DNA from: Candidatus Omnitrophota bacterium
Lineage (GTDB): Bacteria; Omnitrophota; Gorgyraeia; Duberdicusellales; 4484-171
Direction: 5' to 3'
Assembly (NCBI GenBank): GCA_016939345.1
Contig: JAFGHG010000027.1
Coordinates: 1-17,177, forward strand
Length of the DNA stretch: 17,177 nt
Positions 11,878-17,177 of the stretch are shown here, one piece after another. The translations under genes and the position numbers were made by a program. Every line of letters starts with the position of its first letter. Position 1 is the stretch's first letter. A model generated the notes under the pieces. It saw nothing but the letters and a program-made list of their open reading frames with translations. It did no database searches and was not told the DNA's origin.

Positions 11878-12156
11878 ATGTCCGAACATATAAGTGACAT
11901 AATAAAAAACTACCTAAAGAAGATCGATCAGGATGCCCAGAAAAGGGACACAATTAACAATCTGATTTCGCAGATACTTGACGAATATACAAAAAAACAA
12001 ACTCAGATAATCAGCATTGGCCAAAAAGAGGTTGTTTTTGGGGTCGGATCTTCGTCGGTCCTTTATAATTTTAACTTACACAAAAAAGAGATCCTGAAAA
12101 CAATAAAGGACAGCATAATAGGGATAGAGGACATAAAAGTAAAAATACAACAATGA
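11878..12156 (+). CDS. Small DUF721/DciA-like protein, probable helicase loader
   Basis: This 92-residue protein occupies the place where DUF721 (DciA) genes commonly lie, just before gyrB. DciA helps load the replicative helicase DnaB in bacteria lacking DnaC or DnaI. The segment from about 40 to 92 (ISIGQKEVVFGVGSSSVLYNFNLHKKEILKTI, then IEDIKVKIQ) fits the family pattern of a beta strand, a serine-rich turn, a helix and a final strand. The usual N-terminal tryptophan before the core is not present. It is short and the assignment rests on pattern and position. It starts 3 bases after dnaN and overlaps gyrB by 4 bases (ATGA). Confidence 0.6.
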   Translation: MSEHISDIIKNYLKKIDQDAQKRDTINNLISQILDEYTKKQTQIISIGQKEVVFGVGSSSVLYNFNLHKKEILKTIKDSIIGIEDIKVKIQQ

Positions 12157-14504
12157 CCAAGATTCAGAAATACGACGCAACAACCATTCAGGTGCTGGGA
12201 GGCATCGAGGCTGTTAGAAAAAGGCCGGCGATGTACATAGGTGATACGACCTCAAGGGGGCTGCATCATCTTGTTTATGAAGTGGTGGACAACTCTATAG
12301 ACGAGGCAAGCGCTGGATTTTGCGACAAAATAAAAGTCACAGTACACACCAACAACAGCGTGTCTGTTGAGGATAACGGCAGGGGCATACCGGTTGATAT
12401 ACATAAAAAACTAAAGAAACCCGCACTTGAGGTTGTGCTGACAACCCTACATGCTGGAGGAAAATTCGACCACAGAGTCTATAAGGTCAGCGGAGGGCTC
12501 CATGGCGTCGGTGTGAGCTGTGTTAACGCCTTGAGCGAATGGCTTGAGGCCGAGGTTAAAAGAGATGGCAAGGTCTACCACCAGAGCTTTGAAAGGGGTA
12601 TCACCAAAACAAAAATAAAGACAATAGGTAAAACTAAAACAACCGGGACAAAAATAACCTTTAAGCCGGATAACCAGATATTTTCTGTTCTTGAGTTTTC
12701 TTTTGATATCCTTTCCCAACGCTTAAGAGAGCTTGCTTTTTTAAATAAAGACATAGAGATTGTTCTTTCCGACGAACGCAAAGACAAAGAGACCACTTTT
12801 AAATTCAAGGGCGGAATAGTGTCTTTTGTGGAGTATCTAAACAGAAACAAAGACCCTTTACACAAAAAAGTAATTTACTTCCAAAAAGAAAAAGACAGCA
12901 TACAGGTAGAGGGAGCACTTCAGTACAATGACGGCTATAAAGAGATAATTTATTCTTTTGCTAATAACATAAATACCATTGAAGGCGGAACTCATTTAAG
13001 CGGCTTTAAAACAGCCCTGACCAGGGCCCTTAATCAATACGCAAAAAATAAAAACCTGCTAAAAGACGTGTCTGGTGTTTCTGGAGACGATGCCCGCGAA
13101 GGAGTCTGTGCTGTTATAAGCGTAAAAATACCCAACCCGCAATTTGAAGGCCAAACAAAAACTAAACTAGGAAACTCTGAAGTAGACGGGCTTGTCAATT
13201 CTGTAGCCCTTGAGGCCCTAAGTTCTTTTTTTGAAGAGAATCCTTCAACAGTAAACAAGATTGTTCAAAAAGCGATTCTTGCAGCAAGAGCCAGGGAGGC
13301 AGCCCGCAAAGCAAGAGAACTTACCAGAAGAAAGGGTGCTCTTGATGCGGCTAATCTTCCCGGCAAACTGGCTGACTGTACGGAAAGGAAACCCGAGTTT
13401 TCAGAACTTTATATTGTTGAAGGAGAATCAGCCGGCGGCTCAGCAAAACAGGCAAGAGACAGGAATTTCCAAGCCATACTACCCATAAAAGGAAAAATCC
13501 TTAACGTTGAAAAAGCAAGGCTGGATAAGATCCTCAGCAGCGAAGAGGTCAGGACTATAATATCTGCTTTAGGTACCGGCGTAGGCTCTGATTTTGACAT
13601 GTCCAAACTGCGTTATCACAAGATAATAGTCATGGCCGATGCTGATGTCGACGGCTCGCACATAAGGACCCTGATATTGACTCTTTTTTATAGGCATATG
13701 CTGGAACTTATTGAGGGGGGGGTTGTGTATATCGCCCAACCGCCTTTGTTCCGTATAAAGAAAAAGAACTGGGAAGAGTATATACACACCGAAAAAGAGA
13801 TGAATGATATACTTTTTTCTATGGGGTCAAAAGCAACCACATTAGAGAAGTCGGCAAAGACCGTTAAACCATTTACTCAGAAAGAATTTGAGAAGATATT
13901 GGCCCACCTTATCAATATAGAGCAGCTGGAGTTATCCTTAAAGCGCAAAGGCGCTCCTTTTGAGCTGTATGCAGGGGCCATAGACTATAAAAAAAAGAAA
14001 TACCCGGCGCACAAAATTTCTGTAAATCAAAAACCAATTTTTTTGGCGACGGACGAAGAACTGGCTGCTTATGGTGATATCGACGAATTGGACCACGTAG
14101 AAATATATGAATCTCATGAGATCAGCAAAATAAACGAAGACCTTGCTAAGCTGGGGATGTCACTCAAAGATTACCTGGATCAAGAAAAAGACTTGTTTGT
14201 TTTAACCTATCAGGACACCGGAGAAAAGACAACATGCAACAACCTAAAGCAGGTTTTAGAAGAGTCCCGCAAAGCCGCGACCAAAGGTATGCATATCCAG
14301 CGCTATAAAGGCTTGGGAGAGATGAACCCGGAACAACTCTGGGAGAGCACCATGGATCCACAAAAGCGCACACTTGTTAAAGTTACTATAGAGGATACGG
14401 TAGAAGCAGACAGGATTTTCACAATACTAATGGGCGGTCAAGCTGAGCCGCGCAGAGAATTTATCCAAAATCATGCCCACGAGGTCAAAAATTTAGACGT
14501 CTGA
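12153..14504 (+). CDS. gyrB: DNA gyrase subunit B
   Basis: GyrB supplies the ATPase and part of the cleavage site of gyrase. The 783-residue protein is the long form. The GHKL ATPase shows VDNSIDEASAG (45-55), DNGRGIPV (74-81) and GGLHGVG (114-120). The TOPRIM domain has EGES at 423-426 and the metal-binding D496, D498 and D500 in DADVDGSHIRT. An insertion after about residue 545, before the C-terminal QRYKGLGEMNPEQLW, matches the Gram-negative type and is missing from the short Bacillus form. The start overlaps the upstream DUF721-like gene by 4 bases, and its stop overlaps the gyrA ATG by one base. Confidence 0.97.
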   Translation: MTKIQKYDATTIQVLGGIEAVRKRPAMYIGDTTSRGLHHLVYEVVDNSIDEASAGFCDKIKVTVHTNNSVSVEDNGRGIPVDIHKKLKKPALEVVLTTLHAGGKFDHRVYKVSGGLHGVGVSCVNALSEWLEAEVKRDGKVYHQSFERGITKTKIKTIGKTKTTGTKITFKPDNQIFSVLEFSFDILSQRLRELAFLNKDIEIVLSDERKDKETTFKFKGGIVSFVEYLNRNKDPLHKKVIYFQKEKDSIQVEGALQYNDGYKEIIYSFANNINTIEGGTHLSGFKTALTRALNQYAKNKNLLKDVSGVSGDDAREGVCAVISVKIPNPQFEGQTKTKLGNSEVDGLVNSVALEALSSFFEENPSTVNKIVQKAILAARAREAARKARELTRRKGALDAANLPGKLADCTERKPEFSELYIVEGESAGGSAKQARDRNFQAILPIKGKILNVEKARLDKILSSEEVRTIISALGTGVGSDFDMSKLRYHKIIVMADADVDGSHIRTLILTLFYRHMLELIEGGVVYIAQPPLFRIKKKNWEEYIHTEKEMNDILFSMGSKATTLEKSAKTVKPFTQKEFEKILAHLINIEQLELSLKRKGAPFELYAGAIDYKKKKYPAHKISVNQKPIFLATDEELAAYGDIDELDHVEIYESHEISKINEDLAKLGMSLKDYLDQEKDLFVLTYQDTGEKTTCNNLKQVLEESRKAATKGMHIQRYKGLGEMNPEQLWESTMDPQKRTLVKVTIEDTVEADRIFTILMGGQAEPRREFIQNHAHEVKNLDV

Positions 14505-16945
14505 TGAGCGAACCGGTAAAACAAAAAATAATCAATAAAGACCTTGAAGAAGAGATGAGGGAGAGTTATCTCTCTTATGCCATGAGCGTTATCGTGGGGA
14601 GAGCCCTTCCTGATATCCGCGATGGCTTAAAGCCTGTCCAAAGAAGGATACTTTTTGCCATGAACGAGCTTCATCTGCGTTTTGCCAACCCCCACAAGAA
14701 GTGTGCCCGCATTGTAGGAGAAACCCTGGGTAAATATCATCCCCACGGAGATATAGCAGTGTATGATGCTTTAGTCCGCATGGCCCAGGACTTTTCTCTG
14801 CGTTATCCCTTGATAAACGGCCAGGGTAATTTCGGCTCGATCGACGGAGACCCTCCGGCAGCCATGCGCTATTCTGAAGCCAGGATGTCAAGAATAACCG
14901 ATTATCTGCTTCAGGATATTGACAAAAAAACCGTTAATTTTTTTCCTAATTTTGACAACTCTTTAACTGAGCCCGAAGTTCTGCCTTCGATTCTGCCGAA
15001 TATGCTGCTTAACGGAGCAAGCGGCATAGCTGTGGGCATGGCCACCAATATTCCGCCTCATAACCTAGGAGAGCTTTGCGATGCCATAACCTTTCTTATA
15101 AATAATCCCAAGGCTTCTATAAAGGAATTATATAGCTATATTAAAGGCCCTGACTTTCCTACAGGGGGCATTATCTGCGGAAAGGGCGATATCCTCAACA
15201 TGTACAAAGAAGGTAGAGGAAAGCTTACGGTAAGGGCAAAAACAACTATTGAACGGGAAAAAAACAAATCCCAAATAATCATAACCGAGATCCCTTATCA
15301 GCTTAACAAAACAACTTTGCTTGAGCAGATCGCCGCGATCATAAACAATAAAAAAGTTGAAGGCATTTCTGATTTAAGAGATGAATCTGACAAAGACGGC
15401 ATAAGAATAGTTCTCGAACTAAGGCGCGATGCCCAGGCCGAGATAATACTCAACAGGTTGTTTAAGCATACCAGCATGGAGACAACTTTCGGAGCCATCA
15501 TCTTAGCCCTGGTTAACCGTAAGCCCCAGATACTTAATTTGAAGGAAATGCTTTTTCATCATATTCATTTCCGAAAAGAAGTCATAACCCGCAGAACCCG
15601 CTTTGAGCTGGAAAAGGCAGAGCGAAGAGCGCACATTTTAGAGGGTCTGAAAATCGCCCTTAAGTTTTTGGATAAGGTTATAGAGATAATCAAAAAATCA
15701 AAGAGCCCTCAGGATGCCAAAGAAGCCTTGATGAAGAAGTTCAAGCTTTCAGATGTTCAGGCCCAGGCAATTTTAGAGATGCAGCTTCAAAGGCTCTGTG
15801 CCCTTGAAAGAAAAAAAATCGACGAAGAATACCTGGAACTATTAAAACGCATAGAATATTTAAAATCAATACTGGCTTCGGAGAAAAAGCAGGAACAGTT
15901 GATAAAAGAAGAACTTCAGGACATAAAAGAGAAATTTGCCGATTCAAGGCGCACAGATATTGTAGCCCAGAAGGAAGAAATCGAGATTGAAGACTTGATA
16001 GTAGAGGAGGACATGGTTGTAAGCATAACAGGTTCGGGCTACATCAAAAGGCTGCCGCTTTCTACGTACCGCCAGCAGAAAAGAGGCGGAAGAGGAGTAG
16101 CTGCCATGGCTACTGCAGAAAGCGATTTTGTTGAGCATTTGTTTATAGCCTCGAGCAAGGACACACTTTTGTTTTTTACCGATCAAGGCAAAGTCTACCC
16201 TCTGAAGACTTATGAGGTGCCTACCGGTACCCGGATATCCAAGGGCCGCTCCATAGTAAACGTTCTGCAGCTTGCCGGCAAAGAAAAAACAACATCAGTC
16301 CTCTCTGTAAAAGAATTCGATCCCGAGCATTTTATTTTTATGACAACCCAATCAGGCATGGTTAAAAAAACATCCCTGGGTTTATTTGCTAACGTCAGAA
16401 AAAGCGGCATAGTTGCCATTGGCTTAAGCGAGGGCGACAGCTTGGTTGGCGTGGGCACTTCTTCGGATAAAGAAGAAGCTATTTTAGCTACAAAAAAAGG
16501 CCTTTCTATAAGGTTTAAAGTAAAGGACATAAGGGCCACCGGCCGCCAGTCCCAGGGCGTAAGAGGAATAAAGCTGGGCAAAGGCGATATCTGCCTGGGG
16601 ATGGTTTTGGTAGAAGAGTCCCTTAAGAAAGAAGGCTTTTCTCTTTTGACTGCTACCGAGAACGGTTATGCAAAAAGGACTCAAGTAAGCGAATACCGCC
16701 TCCAGTCCAGAGGAGGCAAGGGGGTTATTAACATAAAACTTTCTTCCAAGATAGGAGAAGTCAAAGGTTTAATTCTGGTAAGGGACGATGATGAAGTAAT
16801 GTGTATTACCCAAAAAGGCATACTCATCCGCACCAAAACCAAAGACATCCGAGTTTCAGGCAGGTCCACTCAGGGAGTAAGGATAATCAATCTTGAAAAA
16901 GCAGATAAGCTGGCAACAGTCGCCAGAATAATACCTGAAGAATAA
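14504..16945 (+). CDS. gyrA: DNA gyrase subunit A
   Basis: GyrA cuts and rejoins DNA through a tyrosyl link. The 813-residue protein has catalytic Tyr123 in AAMRYSEARMS. The preceding region HPHGDIAVYDALVRMAQ (79-95) is the quinolone pocket, with Ile84 where E. coli has Ser83 and Asp88 where it has Asp87. A coiled-coil gate lies in the 370-490 range, including LKRIEYLKSIL. The C-terminal wrapping domain starts with the GyrA box QKRGGRG at 525-531, which marks gyrase rather than topoisomerase IV. Later blades carry RATGRQSQGVRG, SRGGKG and RVSGRSTQGVR. It is coupled to gyrB by TGATG. No terminator hairpin follows the stop. Confidence 0.97.
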   Translation: MSEPVKQKIINKDLEEEMRESYLSYAMSVIVGRALPDIRDGLKPVQRRILFAMNELHLRFANPHKKCARIVGETLGKYHPHGDIAVYDALVRMAQDFSLRYPLINGQGNFGSIDGDPPAAMRYSEARMSRITDYLLQDIDKKTVNFFPNFDNSLTEPEVLPSILPNMLLNGASGIAVGMATNIPPHNLGELCDAITFLINNPKASIKELYSYIKGPDFPTGGIICGKGDILNMYKEGRGKLTVRAKTTIEREKNKSQIIITEIPYQLNKTTLLEQIAAIINNKKVEGISDLRDESDKDGIRIVLELRRDAQAEIILNRLFKHTSMETTFGAIILALVNRKPQILNLKEMLFHHIHFRKEVITRRTRFELEKAERRAHILEGLKIALKFLDKVIEIIKKSKSPQDAKEALMKKFKLSDVQAQAILEMQLQRLCALERKKIDEEYLELLKRIEYLKSILASEKKQEQLIKEELQDIKEKFADSRRTDIVAQKEEIEIEDLIVEEDMVVSITGSGYIKRLPLSTYRQQKRGGRGVAAMATAESDFVEHLFIASSKDTLLFFTDQGKVYPLKTYEVPTGTRISKGRSIVNVLQLAGKEKTTSVLSVKEFDPEHFIFMTTQSGMVKKTSLGLFANVRKSGIVAIGLSEGDSLVGVGTSSDKEEAILATKKGLSIRFKVKDIRATGRQSQGVRGIKLGKGDICLGMVLVEESLKKEGFSLLTATENGYAKRTQVSEYRLQSRGGKGVINIKLSSKIGEVKGLILVRDDDEVMCITQKGILIRTKTKDIRVSGRSTQGVRIINLEKADKLATVARIIPEE

Positions 16946-16966
16946 AAAGTGTTTTCGCAGAAGCTA

Positions 16967-16994
16967 TTGACAAAAAAATTTTTGTGTTTAGAAT
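16967..16994 (+). promoter_or_regulatory. tRNA-Glu promoter
   Basis: Perfect TTGACA (16967-16972), a 16-bp spacer and TAGAAT (16989-16994). Transcription would start near 17001, about 32 bases before the tRNA. It lets tRNA-Glu be expressed independently of gyrA. Confidence 0.65.
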
Positions 16995-17032
16995 TGTCAA
17001 GTTATTGGTTGATTTGTGATTGAATGGTAGAT

Positions 17033-17107
17033 GACCCCATCGTCTAGCCTGGTTCAGGACATCGCCCTTTCACGGCGACGGCGCCGGTTCAAATCCGGCT
17101 GGGGTCG
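17033..17107 (+). tRNA. tRNA-Glu (anticodon UUC)
   Basis: The acceptor GACCCCA pairs with TGGGGTC, with discriminator G73. The D arm contains TCTAGCCTGGTTCAGGACA. Anticodon stem TCGCC/GGCGA encloses CTTTCAC, giving TTC. The T arm is GCCGG-TTCAAAT-CCGGC. It is 75 nt with no encoded CCA, and a short T-run follows directly. Confidence 0.95.
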
Positions 17108-17153
17108 TTTTAATTTGAAAACTGATATTCGTTAACAAGCCTAGACCGGTTCT

Positions 17154-17177
17154 CCCGATTCGCTCTTGCTCATCGGG
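17154..17177. repeat. Hairpin at the window edge
   Basis: CCCGAT (17154-17159) pairs with ATCGGG (17172-17177) around a 12-base loop. The window ends at its last base, so the stem may be longer and a T-run cannot be checked. It could be a terminator for tRNA-Glu or part of a repeat. Confidence 0.3.

Noticed and set aside
16946..16966. Terminator after gyrA
   Set aside because: No stem with a following T-run is visible between the stop codon and the tRNA-Glu promoter.
1..17177. CRISPR array, toxin-antitoxin pair, prophage or intact insertion sequence
   Set aside because: I looked for regularly spaced repeats, small paired ORFs, integrase or transposase motifs and found none.

Overview
The window is a chromosomal replication-origin neighbourhood of an AT-leaning bacterium. 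Several traits point to a Gram-negative-type cell envelope and lineage: YidC has a large N-terminal periplasmic domain, GyrB is the long form with a C-terminal insertion, and gyrB-gyrA lie together behind dnaN. Gene order and the mixture of traits fit an uncultured lineage such as Candidatus Omnitrophota (PVC group). That placement is inference only; no rRNA is present to test it.

Layout from left to right. Positions 1-921 hold the N-terminal part of a leftward family 2 glycosyltransferase gene that runs off the window. A spacer with one possible tiny ORF follows, then a leftward radical SAM/SPASM-like gene. Next is a leftward tRNA cluster (Asp, Val, Leu, Cys in map order) with repeat-bearing spacers. 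A long leftward gene string then runs, in transcription order: rpmH (too short to be obvious, 8930-9067), yidD, yidC, parA, parB, ndk, yicC, gmk, rpoZ, tRNA-Cys. Many of these joints are translationally coupled overlaps (ATGA or GTGA). The region 9068-9345 carries divergent promoters for rpmH and dnaA plus three TGTGAAT motifs. Rightward genes follow: dnaA, dnaN, a small DUF721/DciA-like gene, gyrB, gyrA and tRNA-Glu.

How the genes work together. DnaA, the clamp DnaN and the probable DciA-like helicase loader start replication, and gyrase relieves supercoils. ParA/ParB with two parS-like palindromes around the parA promoter segregate the origin. Ndk and Gmk feed nucleotide pools, and omega belongs to RNA polymerase. 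L34, YidD and YidC link translation to membrane insertion.

The most striking signal is in the dnaA-dnaN gap. A DnaA box (10743-10751), a 4-bp spacer and six in-register DnaA-trio-like triplets (10756-10773) end 3 bp before the dnaN start codon. This looks like a basal unwinding element whose melting region would enter the dnaN coding sequence. Other oddities are the absence of rnpA and recF from their usual places, Tyr at the conserved YidC groove arginine position, Ile at the GyrA Ser83 position, and variant DnaA and ParB DNA-recognition motifs. I see no CRISPR array, no intact insertion sequence and no clear novel multi-gene system. Most of the window is conserved housekeeping.
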